Positions 36,236 to 45,569 of a stretch of 64,000 bases of DNA are shown piece after piece. Origin of the DNA: Fabrea salina (Eukaryota > Ciliophora > Heterotrichea > Heterotrichida > Fabreidae); contig JALIHJ010000045.1 of assembly GCA_022984795.1 (NCBI GenBank), positions 124,001-188,000 on the forward strand, read 5' to 3'. The notes under the pieces are model-generated. The model had not been told where the DNA came from and did no database searches. It saw nothing but the letters and a program-made list of their open reading frames with translations. The position numbers and the translations under genes were made by a program. The number at the start of each line of letters is the position of its first letter. Position 1 is the stretch's first letter.

Positions 36236-39200
36236 AAACAGGCCAGTAAGCCTGGTTGACTTCGCCTTGTTTTTGCTGCAGGTGTTGGTTTTGCAAGTTC
36301 TTTTTCTTCTTTTCGTCAGCAAACTTCATAGAGTTCTTAGACATAGCAAAAGGAGCCATGAAGCTAAGTTGGAGTTCTTCTTTAGCTTTAGCTTCTTCTT
36401 CAATTTTCCTTTCTTTGTGTTTTTGCCAGTTGTACAGAGAGTTTAAGGTTTGGTCAAAGGTTCTTTTCTGGAAAGTCGTTTTGATACTGGGTGCAAAGGT
36501 GCATTCAGTGTCTGTTTCTGTTTGTTTTTGCAACTGAGCATTGTCTCTTTTGATTTTGGATTTCATGTAAAAAGCGTGTTGTCTGTCTAAAAAGTTAGTT
36601 CGCAAAGCTGCTTTGGAGTTGATTCTGGGGGAGTGTGTAGCTATGGACTTTTCTTTTTGGACTTCTTGTTGTCTTAGAGTGTGGAGTTTTTCTTGTCGGA
36701 GTTTTTCTTGCATTTGGAATCTTAGGTGGAATGGCACTTTGGAGGTGCTTTTGCTGGCTAGAGTTCGTGAGTGGTTGGAGATTTTAGGAGTGAACGTGTA
36801 CTCAGGAGAGGACTCTTGTTGTTTGCGAGGGGCTCTTCTGCCTGTGTAGGTCATTGCTACGTACTTTTGGTTGGCTGGTAGGTACTTGTAGTTCCCGTTG
36901 TGTTTGAAGTTGTAAGCTCTGAACTCAGTAACGCTTTCTTTGAAAAGCAGTATTTTCCTGAACCACCGCTGGATAGTTACTGCTGCGCGGAACCTAGCTA
37001 AGTAATTTCTCCAGGCTTGTTGTATTTTAAGGGCTGCTTTGTGGAGGGGCCAGATAGGCTCTAAGTCCCTTCTGACAAAGTACCCTTTCCAGACCTTTTG
37101 TATGACTGTGGCTTTTTCGTTTAGCTTCCTAAGTCCATAAGCCTTCCTTCTGTCAATTAAGCCTCTGCAAAGAGCTTGGATCTTTGTGATTTCGTTAAGT
37201 ACATTTGAGTAGTCTAAGTTTTTGAAGTTAGTAAAAGTTTTAGCTAGTTTTTTGCGCTGTTTTTTCGAGGACATGAAAACGGTGTTTTGTGACTCATTTA
37301 GTTGCGAAGAAGATATATAGGACTCGATGGTGAAGTTGGGCAGCTGCTTAAAAGAAACTCTGTGAACGCAAGGCTGAGTGACTTGGATGGATGACTCTGG
37401 AGCTTCTTCGTAGACACAAAATCCAAAGTCAGTGGAGCCCTGTGCAGTAGAAAAACTAGTTTTCAACATAGAGTTGAGTTTTTTCAAGTGCTTGTCTTTA
37501 AGCAAAACATACTTGCCAGCTATTTGAAAGTCTGCTTCAGGAAATGCTTTGTTCAGTAGTGCTTTCAAGTCTTCTAGTTCAGGAGTGTTAACTTCTCTAG
37601 CTAAGTCTTCTAAAGCCACCCAATGTCTGAACCCGTACCAGTTCCACAGAAGACTGGGCACTATTAAAGAGTTCCTAACAATGTTAAGAGCGCAGTGAGT
37701 TAAGTCTGACTTGTCAGCCCTTATACAGTATATAACATAAGGAGAAGTGTTTATCAAAGGCTGCAACATAGAGTTGACTTTTTCAGAGAGCTTCTGGGCA
37801 TAAACACTTTTATCAGGAAGAGGAGAAGTATGGGGGTTGAAGTTAGGATTTGAAAAAGAAAGGTATTTCAAAGTACTTTGGATTAGTTTTGAGTTGCAGC
37901 TTTTCAAAAAGTAGTAGTTAAGTTCCCCTGACAAGTGCTCAGCTGCCTCGTTCCTTAAACTTGAGAACTCATAAGTGACTTGGCCACAAGAAAAGTTGAG
38001 CTTTAACTCAGTTTCAGAAACAAACTGAGCAATGTCTGCAAAGTGGCCTTGAGGCTCAGAAATGACCTCTTGGATTCGTTTGGTGAAGGCTTTGTACTGT
38101 TTTTGAGTAGAAGACAAGCAGTGAACTAAGCCGTTTGGGGACAAAAACAAGTCTATTAGTTTTTTGCAGCGAGGAGTCTGCAGGAACGGAAAAGAAATGT
38201 GCTGTGAAGAAAGGGACTCTAGTAAGTTAAGGTAGTCGCTAGAAGTGTAGTAGTTAAACACCTCAATAGAAACGTTGAGAGACAAACTGCCTAAAGACTT
38301 TTCTCTAGAGAAGCCAGGAACGTCAATTATAGATATTGACTTGCAGTTGTCTTTTGAAAGCTTCTGAAGCTTAATGTTGATTTTGGCATTTAGCCACTTA
38401 AAAGCCATTTCGTATAGTGTTCTGCTTAGGTCATAAATTCTTTTCAAGGTTTCATTTTTCGAGTTAAAAATAGCAAAGCTACTCATAAAGTGGTCTTCTT
38501 GAGTTCCCAACAACTTACAAATCTTCTGAACTACAAAGCGGTTTCTAGGAGTCCACTTGTGAGTTTTAGCCCAGTTAATGTCGAAAAGGTGCAGAACTAC
38601 AGCTACTACGTCCATTAAGTTGTCTATTTCTTTTTGAGGAACTCCTATAACTTGCAGGCAAGAGTTAAACTTCAGCCACACGTCCCTGTCAAGCAAAGCG
38701 TGCGAGTGGGGCTCTGAAAGTCTAGCTGCACTTAGTCCTAGTCTCTGGAGAGTTGGTTTTTCTGCTGTTAGCACTGAGTGGAGCAGCTGGTAACTCCTGC
38801 CCTTTTTAGCTTTTGGAAGAGAAAAGTCCAAAAGCGAAGCCTGGATCTCCCCTCCTACAGCCTCAAACTTGTCGTTGAACTTCACAGAAGTAATCAAAGC
38901 TGCTGAGGTGCTTTCGAGGTTGTGTTTTTTAACTACTGAAGACATGATGTGCAGGGCTTGGATTCCGTTATGCAGCAAGTTAAAAAGTTCTTTGTTGGGT
39001 GAAGAAATCGTAATTAAGTGGTCAAGCAGGTGTATTGAGTTAAAGGTTTTGCCTGAACCTGAGTCTCCTAGTAAGGTGATTACTTGGTTTTCTTGTGTGG
39101 AAACTAAGTTTTGGTAAGCTTCATAAGAAGTTTTGTATATGTGGGGAGGCAAGTTGGTTTGGTTTCTGCAGTAACGACTAAAAACTTCTCGGTTGAAAAC

Positions 39201-39449
39201 AGCTGAAGGAGGGATCTGCGATATAAGTGCAATCAAAGCACTTCCAGCGTAGGTAAAAGGCATGCCTGCACTGATTCTCTCAGTTAGTGTTTGAATGATT
39301 TGTGCTTCGCTATGTTCTTGGAGCTGAGTTAAGTTGTGTGTGTTTGAAAGGAAAGCTATGTACTCTTGGGAGTGCCTGTCAACTTTATTTAAAAAGATTG
39401 ACTGTATGAGTCTCAAAGGGTCCTTTTGAAAGCTGTTAGAAGAGTCCAT
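36228..39449 (-). CDS. Divergent myosin-like motor with IQ motifs
   Basis: 1073 aa from ATG 39449. The P-loop is intact (LGDSGSGKTFNS, about residue 128). At the expected position of switch I, where myosins have NDNSSRFGK, the sequence is TSAALITSVKFNDKFEAVGG, and switch II reads IIDVPGFSRE instead of DIxGFE, so the ATPase is probably altered or lost. IQ motifs (KIQALCRGLIDRRK, VIQKVWKGYFVRR, KIQQAWRNYLARF) lie near 760-830 and would bind calmodulin or light chains. The tail is basic and helical. The alternative ATG at 39491 lies inside the divergent GCN2 start region. Probably a myosin-derived scaffold or a weak motor. Confidence 0.8.
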   Translation of the reverse strand: MDSSNSFQKDPLRLIQSIFLNKVDRHSQEYIAFLSNTHNLTQLQEHSEAQIIQTLTERISAGMPFTYAGSALIALISQIPPSAVFNREVFSRYCRNQTNLPPHIYKTSYEAYQNLVSTQENQVITLLGDSGSGKTFNSIHLLDHLITISSPNKELFNLLHNGIQALHIMSSVVKKHNLESTSAALITSVKFNDKFEAVGGEIQASLLDFSLPKAKKGRSYQLLHSVLTAEKPTLQRLGLSAARLSEPHSHALLDRDVWLKFNSCLQVIGVPQKEIDNLMDVVAVVLHLFDINWAKTHKWTPRNRFVVQKICKLLGTQEDHFMSSFAIFNSKNETLKRIYDLSRTLYEMAFKWLNAKINIKLQKLSKDNCKSISIIDVPGFSREKSLGSLSLNVSIEVFNYYTSSDYLNLLESLSSQHISFPFLQTPRCKKLIDLFLSPNGLVHCLSSTQKQYKAFTKRIQEVISEPQGHFADIAQFVSETELKLNFSCGQVTYEFSSLRNEAAEHLSGELNYYFLKSCNSKLIQSTLKYLSFSNPNFNPHTSPLPDKSVYAQKLSEKVNSMLQPLINTSPYVIYCIRADKSDLTHCALNIVRNSLIVPSLLWNWYGFRHWVALEDLAREVNTPELEDLKALLNKAFPEADFQIAGKYVLLKDKHLKKLNSMLKTSFSTAQGSTDFGFCVYEEAPESSIQVTQPCVHRVSFKQLPNFTIESYISSSQLNESQNTVFMSSKKQRKKLAKTFTNFKNLDYSNVLNEITKIQALCRGLIDRRKAYGLRKLNEKATVIQKVWKGYFVRRDLEPIWPLHKAALKIQQAWRNYLARFRAAVTIQRWFRKILLFKESVTEFRAYNFKHNGNYKYLPANQKYVAMTYTGRRAPRKQQESSPEYTFTPKISNHSRTLASKSTSKVPFHLRFQMQEKLRQEKLHTLRQQEVQKEKSIATHSPRINSKAALRTNFLDRQHAFYMKSKIKRDNAQLQKQTETDTECTFAPSIKTTFQKRTFDQTLNSLYNWQKHKERKIEEEAKAKEELQLSFMAPFAMSKNSMKFADEKKKKNLQNQHLQQKQGEVNQAYWPVFS

Positions 39450-39460
39450 ATTAGGTATAA

Positions 39461-42400
39461 ATGATAGAGCCTGTGTCTTGTTTCCAGGCATTGTTTTTAG
39501 GACTAGGACTAGGCTTAGTTTCGGGCTCGCAAACTAGGCAGCGCAAAGCTTCGGAAACTGAGAAGAAAAAAAGGAAAAAGAAAAAAAAGCCACCAGAACC
39601 TAAAGAAAGTATTTGCAGCTATGCTTTGTCCAATGAACTTGTAGCCCTTCGAAGGATCTTCAAAGACGACCTAACTGAAGTTTCGAGTTTTGGACAGCAA
39701 AACAACTTAGAGGTGTTTTTGAAGCCTTATCACTGCTCTGGAGAAGACGTCCACTGCAGTGTTTACTTGCAAGTGTTTATTGAAAACGAGTACCCCAAGA
39801 AAAGACCTTACGTGATGCTCAACAAACCCGTGAACCTCACTCGCGAAGTGCTTTCTTCTTACGAACAAAAGATCCTAAAACTCATCTCTGAAAAAAGTTC
39901 ACTGCAAGAACCTATGATTTACGACATCTGTGACCTAGTGCAAAGCTTACTTGCTGAACAGAACTTAGAAGTCATCAAAGCACTTGACTCCAAAGACTCC
40001 ACTAAAACCGAACTCGAAGAAAAGGTCAAAAACGAGATTGAAAGCCGCAGTAAGTCTGAAGAACTACTTATGCTCAACGAACACAGAGACATCAAGAAGA
40101 TCGCTGAACAACTTGAATTCAAGTCACTTGCAACTCCTGAAATGAAAGGTTTCAGCTACGAAACTAGTTTTTCTGAAGAACAAAAACTCGGCAAAGGTGC
40201 TTTTGGAAGCGTTTACAAAGTTAAAAACAACTTAGACGGCAACGACTACGCCATCAAAAAAATCAAACTCAAGCACATTCCAGAGTCCGAACGCAGCAAC
40301 AAAAAGATGTTCAGTGAAGTGTTTTTGCTGTCTAAGTTGCAGCATCAAAACATAGTGCGTTACTATAACTCTTGGATTGAAGACGATGAAAGCGCTTCAG
40401 AGTCAGAACCTGAGGAAGGCAGTTACTCCTGCTTGTCTTTTGAAGACTCTGAAGAAGAGTTCAGTGAAGACTCAGAAACAGACGAAAACTGGGTGTTTGG
40501 GTTCGAACGCAGCGAAGGGAAAATAGACCCCTGCATCTGGAACAAAGACCAACCAGAGTGGAACAAAAAGATCCTTTACATACAAATGGAGTTTTGCGAC
40601 GGAGCTACTTTAAGGAGCAAAATGGACGAGTCTTCAGTTTCTGGCAACGAGAAGTGGCAAATCACCAGAGAGATACTTAAAGCTCTTGACTACATCCACT
40701 CCAAAAACATGATCCACAGAGACCTGAAGCCCGGAAACATTTTTTTCGACGAAAGAAACAGTGTGAAGCTAGGTGACTTTGGCTTAGCGTGTGCTGGTGC
40801 TATTAAAAAGGAACCAGTTTCTTCGAGTTCGCAGTACGAACTAGGAGAGTTAAGTACTGGGATAGGCACTCCTTTGTACATTTCTCCAGAACAAGAAACT
40901 TCAGTTAACTACGACGAAAAGTCAGACATGTACTCGTTAGGAATCATTCTGTTCGAACTCTGGAGCAAGTTTGAGTCAAGCATGCAACGCATAACTGAAA
41001 TCACCCAACTCAGAACCAAGCACCAATTCCCTGAAGACTTCGAAGCTCCCAAAAAGGTCCAAGAAATCATATTCTGGCTTACAGAACCCCTTCCTGAGAA
41101 CAGGCCTAAAGCCTTTGAACTCCTGCAGTCAGGACTCTTGCCTCACAAAATTGACCCTTCTAAGTTTTCAGAGTTCCTGCAAGTAGTTCTTAACCCTGAA
41201 AACATCGAAAACAACCAACTCTTATCTAAACTCTTCGAGCAACAAAATCCTTTACACATAGACTTCACTTACAACATGAGTGCAGACATGCAAGAAGGAG
41301 CCACTCTCAGACGCAGAAAACAAAAGATAGAAAACATTCTGCGAGCAAACGTGTCTGGAAAGGTCAGAAGCATATTTGTAAGGGCAGGCGCTGTAGAAAT
41401 AGAAGTCCCTATAATCATGCCTTTTTACTCCAAAAGCACAATTTGGCAGCAAACCAGAAAAGGAAACATGGTCTCTGTGAAGGTAGACACTCTTGGAGCT
41501 CCTACGTTCTTGGACAAGTCGGGCTACACTGTGCAGCTACCTACTAACTCAGTAGCTCCTTGGGCTCGAATGCTTTCAAGAACTCACTTAGGTGGAATGC
41601 TTAAGCGCTTCTGCATCCAAAAGGTGTTTCGCGCCCAAAGCAAAGGAGAACACCCTAAAGAGTACCTAGAAGCCAGTATTGACTTTTGCTATGATGACAG
41701 TGAAGCAAACAACCAAGTGCTCTTCCAGGCTGAGTTGTTGAAACTCACTATGAGCTGCTTCGAAGGCTTTAGCGAGGAACTGCCTTTGCTCCAGTTGAGT
41801 GTAAACGACTCTAGACTGACTGACGCTTTGTTTGACTACTTAAACGTGCCTTCAGAAACTAGACTCCAAGTGTTCCAAGTGTGTGCAACAATAAAAAGGA
41901 AAAAGTGGCCTAAAGTCCAAAAAGAACTTGAAGAAATAGGCTTGCAACCCCATATTATTCCTAAGCTCAAAAACTACTTTACTAAAGTAGGCACTTTGCG
42001 AACTATTAGACAAGAAATCAAAAAGCAACCTATTAAAGCCGACAAGGTTTTGCTAGAAGTCCTTAAAGAAATGAAGCAACTCGAAAACAAGTGCAAAACG
42101 TTTGGAGTGCAGTTTGTAGTGGACTTAGGGTTGTTTTCAGAAGACTACATTTACTACTCAGGACTGATCTTCAAAGTTACTTTCCAACAAGAGTCAGTAA
42201 GGATTTCCCGCAGTGTAAAAGAAAGAACCACCTTAGCTATGGGGGGTTCTTACAACAACCTTATAAAGCACTACGAGTACCCCCCTAAACCTGCAACTGC
42301 TTGTGGAGTAGGTGCTAGAGTGTACCTAGACAAACTGATTTTTGCGCTTTTACAAGGCAACTACGCAAAGTGGATTAAAGGACCTTTGGTGTTTGTGACC

Positions 42401-42733
42401 AACGAAGAATCTGACCACGACCACATAAACTTAACTCTTCTTTTGTGGAAAGAAAAACTAGACACAATTTACTCCTACGAAAAAATAACCTACGAAGAAA
42501 TTCTGGACATCTGCAGTAGGTACAGAATTAGATTTTGGGTCAGTTTGAAAAACAGTGGGTCAGAAACCGAAACCAAGATAGCTAAGGTCAACGACTTTGC
42601 CAGAGAAGGCAAAAAAACAACAACCAGTGTGAACTCAGTAATACCTTTCATCCACGAAAGACTCCTCAGACACCCCCAAGAAGACACTCCTTTGAACTAC
42701 CCTCAAATTACTCGAGTTACAAATAAAACTTAA
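39461..42733 (+). CDS. GCN2: GCN2-type eIF2-alpha kinase
   Basis: 1090 aa. Order matches GCN2: RWD-like domain (about 50-170), protein kinase (about 235-580; KLGKGAFGSVYK, HRDLKPGNIFF, DFGLAC) with an acidic insert typical of eIF2 kinases, then a HisRS-like region from about residue 610. The kinase phosphorylates eIF2-alpha on uncharged-tRNA sensing during amino-acid starvation. The N-terminus is hydrophobic (LFLGLGLGLVSG) and then Lys-rich, unlike typical GCN2. The ATG at 39461 is 11 bp from the myosin-like start. Fairly secure call. Confidence 0.93.
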   Translation: MIEPVSCFQALFLGLGLGLVSGSQTRQRKASETEKKKRKKKKKPPEPKESICSYALSNELVALRRIFKDDLTEVSSFGQQNNLEVFLKPYHCSGEDVHCSVYLQVFIENEYPKKRPYVMLNKPVNLTREVLSSYEQKILKLISEKSSLQEPMIYDICDLVQSLLAEQNLEVIKALDSKDSTKTELEEKVKNEIESRSKSEELLMLNEHRDIKKIAEQLEFKSLATPEMKGFSYETSFSEEQKLGKGAFGSVYKVKNNLDGNDYAIKKIKLKHIPESERSNKKMFSEVFLLSKLQHQNIVRYYNSWIEDDESASESEPEEGSYSCLSFEDSEEEFSEDSETDENWVFGFERSEGKIDPCIWNKDQPEWNKKILYIQMEFCDGATLRSKMDESSVSGNEKWQITREILKALDYIHSKNMIHRDLKPGNIFFDERNSVKLGDFGLACAGAIKKEPVSSSSQYELGELSTGIGTPLYISPEQETSVNYDEKSDMYSLGIILFELWSKFESSMQRITEITQLRTKHQFPEDFEAPKKVQEIIFWLTEPLPENRPKAFELLQSGLLPHKIDPSKFSEFLQVVLNPENIENNQLLSKLFEQQNPLHIDFTYNMSADMQEGATLRRRKQKIENILRANVSGKVRSIFVRAGAVEIEVPIIMPFYSKSTIWQQTRKGNMVSVKVDTLGAPTFLDKSGYTVQLPTNSVAPWARMLSRTHLGGMLKRFCIQKVFRAQSKGEHPKEYLEASIDFCYDDSEANNQVLFQAELLKLTMSCFEGFSEELPLLQLSVNDSRLTDALFDYLNVPSETRLQVFQVCATIKRKKWPKVQKELEEIGLQPHIIPKLKNYFTKVGTLRTIRQEIKKQPIKADKVLLEVLKEMKQLENKCKTFGVQFVVDLGLFSEDYIYYSGLIFKVTFQQESVRISRSVKERTTLAMGGSYNNLIKHYEYPPKPATACGVGARVYLDKLIFALLQGNYAKWIKGPLVFVTNEESDHDHINLTLLLWKEKLDTIYSYEKITYEEILDICSRYRIRFWVSLKNSGSETETKIAKVNDFAREGKKTTTSVNSVIPFIHERLLRHPQEDTPLNYPQITRVTNKT

Positions 42734-42734
42734 A

Positions 42735-43694
42735 TTAAAAAGCCACTTCGTTGTTTTCCGAGAAACAAAACTCAATGTGGAAAGAAAAGTACTCAGTGGA
42801 GTCTTCTGGGTTCAAAAAACAAAAGTCCTTGATCGTTTCGTAGCCAATTGAAAGGGCCCTCCTTTTGTCAATCTTGGGGTAGTCTGCGAGCAGCCCGTGT
42901 CTTTCCGGGTCAATTTCAGATGTGATGTCGCTGAAAGTTAGTTTGTTGCTTTCTTCGTTTCTGTTCAGCAAGTGAATATTGTACAGTAACTTTATTTCTG
43001 AGTCAAAAGTCCGCACTGCAAACAGCAGAACTTTGTGCTGGGGAATGTAGATGTGCTCCAGCAAGAAGTTGGTTTTAGAACACCCTCCAGAAGGGTAGGC
43101 TATCGACAGTATCCGGTACCTGTGCCTTCCTACTAGTTCTTGTGGAGGGTTCCAAAGGAACTTAACTGTGCGGTTGCGTTCGATTGGACCTATACAATGC
43201 TCAATTGCTAAGTGCCTCGGAAGCTGCAAAGGGTTTCCACTCCAACTACAAACAAACTCGTGGACTTCGTGTGAGTAAAGGCAGCTAACAGACCCTGGTT
43301 TGTACTGGCACTCGCGTTCGTGGCTTTCACGGGAGCTCAAAGATACTCTTTGTGTGCAGCCTCTTTCATGCCACATGCAACCTACTGAAACTTTTTCAAG
43401 TTGGTCTTCGATTATGTGGTTGCGGCTGGTTTTGTCAAGGGGGGCTCTGCACTGAGGACACCTAGCGTCCCCAGTAGACCGTTCCATTTTGTCAATGCAC
43501 GAAAGGCAGTAACTGTGGCCTTTTCTGCAGTTGACTACTGGGGGCGCGAAATAGTCGTAGCATATAGGACAGATCAAAAGTTCGAAAAAGTCGTGAGAAG
43601 ACCTAGGGCGTTTGCGACTAGGAGTTATGGCCGGAAGGGGAGTTACAGCGTCCATGAGTTCCGAGCCTGACTCTGTTGAAGAAGTTGAAGACAT
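42735..43694 (-). CDS. SIAH-type RING E3 ubiquitin ligase
   Basis: 319 aa. N-terminal RING (CPICYDYFAPPVVNCRKGHS, then YCLSC and CPQC) followed by a SIAH-type zinc region (CMWHERGC, then HERECQY and C) and a C-terminal beta-rich substrate-binding part as in Seven in absentia proteins. Ubiquitin-ligase for proteasomal turnover. The substrate-binding portion is diverged. One-base gap to the GCN2 stop. Confidence 0.92.
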   Translation of the reverse strand: MSSTSSTESGSELMDAVTPLPAITPSRKRPRSSHDFFELLICPICYDYFAPPVVNCRKGHSYCLSCIDKMERSTGDARCPQCRAPLDKTSRNHIIEDQLEKVSVGCMWHERGCTQRVSLSSRESHERECQYKPGSVSCLYSHEVHEFVCSWSGNPLQLPRHLAIEHCIGPIERNRTVKFLWNPPQELVGRHRYRILSIAYPSGGCSKTNFLLEHIYIPQHKVLLFAVRTFDSEIKLLYNIHLLNRNEESNKLTFSDITSEIDPERHGLLADYPKIDKRRALSIGYETIKDFCFLNPEDSTEYFSFHIEFCFSENNEVAF

Positions 43695-43732
43695 TCAAAT
43701 AATATAAATGCAAAAGACACTTACAAAGTTAA

Positions 43733-44551
43733 ATGGAAGAATATGAAGAAGCAATACATAAACTGGTGCAGGACCTGTTGGTTCCTGAGAAACGCGAGGA
43801 AGCCTTGATGGAATTGTCACGAAACCGTGAGAATTACTCTGAACTCGCTCCGATACTTTGGCACTCTGTAGGAACTATAACAGCTTTGCTGCAAGAAATA
43901 ATCGAAGTTTACCCCTTGTTAGTGCCACCTACCCTTAGTGTGGTGGCTTCCAACAAAGTCTGCAACGTCCTGGCCCTCATGCAGAGTGTGGCTTCCCACC
44001 CCAGCACTCGAAACGAGTTCTTGAAAGCCCACATTCCGCTGTTTCTGTACCCTTTCTTAAACACACTGTCGAATTCCCGACCGTTTGAGTACCTAAAGCT
44101 AACTTCCTTAGGAGTAATAGGTGCACTCGTCAAAGCAGACGACCCTCAAGTCATAGAGTTCCTGATCCACACTGAAATAATTCCACTGTGCCTGAGGATA
44201 ATGGACAGGGGAAGTGAACTCTCCAAAACAGTGGCTACTTTCATCATCCAGAAAATACTTACAGACGAGAGCGGACTTAATTACTTGTGTGCAACTTTTG
44301 ACAGACTGCACACGATCTGTAATGTACTCAACAACATGGTAGAAGCTATAAAGGACCACCCCTCGCAAAGACTATTTAAGCACATTATCAGGTGCTTTCT
44401 GAGGGTATCAGAACACCAAAACGGAACTGAGTTCCTCAAAAAACACCTACCTGGGCCTCTGAAAGAACCTACGCCGAGCATGCTGGTTGACGAAAACACC
44501 CGACGTACCCTTTCAAATATTATGTATAACTTAGGCATGGCTCCTATCTAG
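43733..44551 (+). CDS. CNOT9: CNOT9/Rcd1, CCR4-NOT subunit
   Basis: 272 aa. Armadillo-like repeats conserved from yeast Caf40 to human CNOT9: REEALMELSRNRENYSEL, PILWHSVGTITALLQEI, then NVLALMQSVASHPSTR and SRPFEYLKLTSLGVIGAL. It is a core surface of the CCR4-NOT deadenylase, binding proteins that recruit it to mRNAs. Length matches. Convergent with the USP gene, 2 bp apart. Confidence 0.96.
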   Translation: MEEYEEAIHKLVQDLLVPEKREEALMELSRNRENYSELAPILWHSVGTITALLQEIIEVYPLLVPPTLSVVASNKVCNVLALMQSVASHPSTRNEFLKAHIPLFLYPFLNTLSNSRPFEYLKLTSLGVIGALVKADDPQVIEFLIHTEIIPLCLRIMDRGSELSKTVATFIIQKILTDESGLNYLCATFDRLHTICNVLNNMVEAIKDHPSQRLFKHIIRCFLRVSEHQNGTEFLKKHLPGPLKEPTPSMLVDENTRRTLSNIMYNLGMAPI

Positions 44552-44553
44552 AA

Positions 44554-45540
44554 TTAGTTTATAGCTCTATAAAATAATAAGTAGCCGCAAGGCATGGTAG
44601 CGCCTTCTTTTGGAGACCCAAAGATATGCTGGATCAGTTTGTCGTCCACCATTTCTATGTAATCGTCGTCGAACTTTATCCAATACCCGTGGGACTTAAC
44701 TATAGACATGTAGTGTCCGTACTGGAACCCCGGTCCTAAGTGAATTACTGTGGCAAACAACTCGTAAAGCTTGTCTGGAGTTTCTGGAAGAATCGTAGGT
44801 AGTCTCAACTGACTAGGAAAAGCCACTCTCGAAGAGAGCTTTACGTAGCGTCTTAACTCCTCAGAGTACTTAAAGCGCTTCAAGTGGCACACAAGTACAT
44901 GGGGGGAGTGCTTTATTAGGGTTTTTCTTTCAGCTTCTTGTTTGCAACAGCATTTGTCGCACAAAAACTTGTCTTGTCCCGAAAGAATCTCGGTGTTGGA
45001 GTAATTTTTAAGAGAAGCTATTAAAGAAGAGTTCTGCTCCACTTCTAAACTCAGGTCCATAAACACCTCTTCTCGGTAAGTCACGTTTTCACAACAAAGA
45101 CATTTTGTAGCTGTGGTGAATTTGCCTTCGAAGAGTTGCTGCAGCCAACTTTGCCCGTTAACAGCTTTGATTTCTTCGTCTAACTGATTAATCATCCAGT
45201 TAAAGAACTCATGGGAGTCATGGTGGTCGTCGTTGTTAAACAATTCATTGGAGCGTCTGACTTTACTCATTAGTTTTTTGGAGTTCATCACACCTGTCAT
45301 TTTCTTTTGAGTAGACATTGTGTAGTAAAGCTCTCTTAACTCTGCCAAAAGAGAGTCTGGAGGCACTGCTTTTTGGTTGAGTACGTACTTCCTAAAATCC
45401 TGACAAAAATACAGGGACTGCAAAACTGAATTCGCGTAGCAAATGTTATCGGGGTTCTCGAGTCCAAACAGTCTTTCAGGGACTTGTTCTCCTAGGGCTT
45501 CGAAGTCTTGTTCTATCCTGCTTAGGCGATTTCCTCCCAT
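44554..45540 (-). CDS. USP12/46-type deubiquitinase
   Basis: 328 aa. Catalytic Cys is in LFGLENPDNICYANSVLQSL; the usual Gly-Asn-Thr before Cys is Asp-Asn-Ile here, an unusual but Cys-preserving change. The catalytic His is in YGHYMSIVKSHGYWIKFDDD, and two CxxC zinc pairs are present (CLCC, CDKC). The QLFEGKFTTATKCLCC block and length fit USP12/USP46. In animals these need WDR48 partners. Its ATG is 29 bp from the divergent F-BAR gene. Confidence 0.94.
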   Translation of the reverse strand: MGGNRLSRIEQDFEALGEQVPERLFGLENPDNICYANSVLQSLYFCQDFRKYVLNQKAVPPDSLLAELRELYYTMSTQKKMTGVMNSKKLMSKVRRSNELFNNDDHHDSHEFFNWMINQLDEEIKAVNGQSWLQQLFEGKFTTATKCLCCENVTYREEVFMDLSLEVEQNSSLIASLKNYSNTEILSGQDKFLCDKCCCKQEAERKTLIKHSPHVLVCHLKRFKYSEELRRYVKLSSRVAFPSQLRLPTILPETPDKLYELFATVIHLGPGFQYGHYMSIVKSHGYWIKFDDDYIEMVDDKLIQHIFGSPKEGATMPCGYLLFYRAIN

Positions 45541-45569
45541 TTTATATACTTAATAGTTTCATAGTAACA

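Noticed and set aside
39473-39487. Possible 15-nt intron at the start of the GCN2-like gene (GTGTCTTGTTTCCAG)
   Set aside because: It has GT and AG and the right size, but lacks the GTAA start of the four supported introns, has no in-frame stop and leaves the frame unchanged, so nothing demands it.
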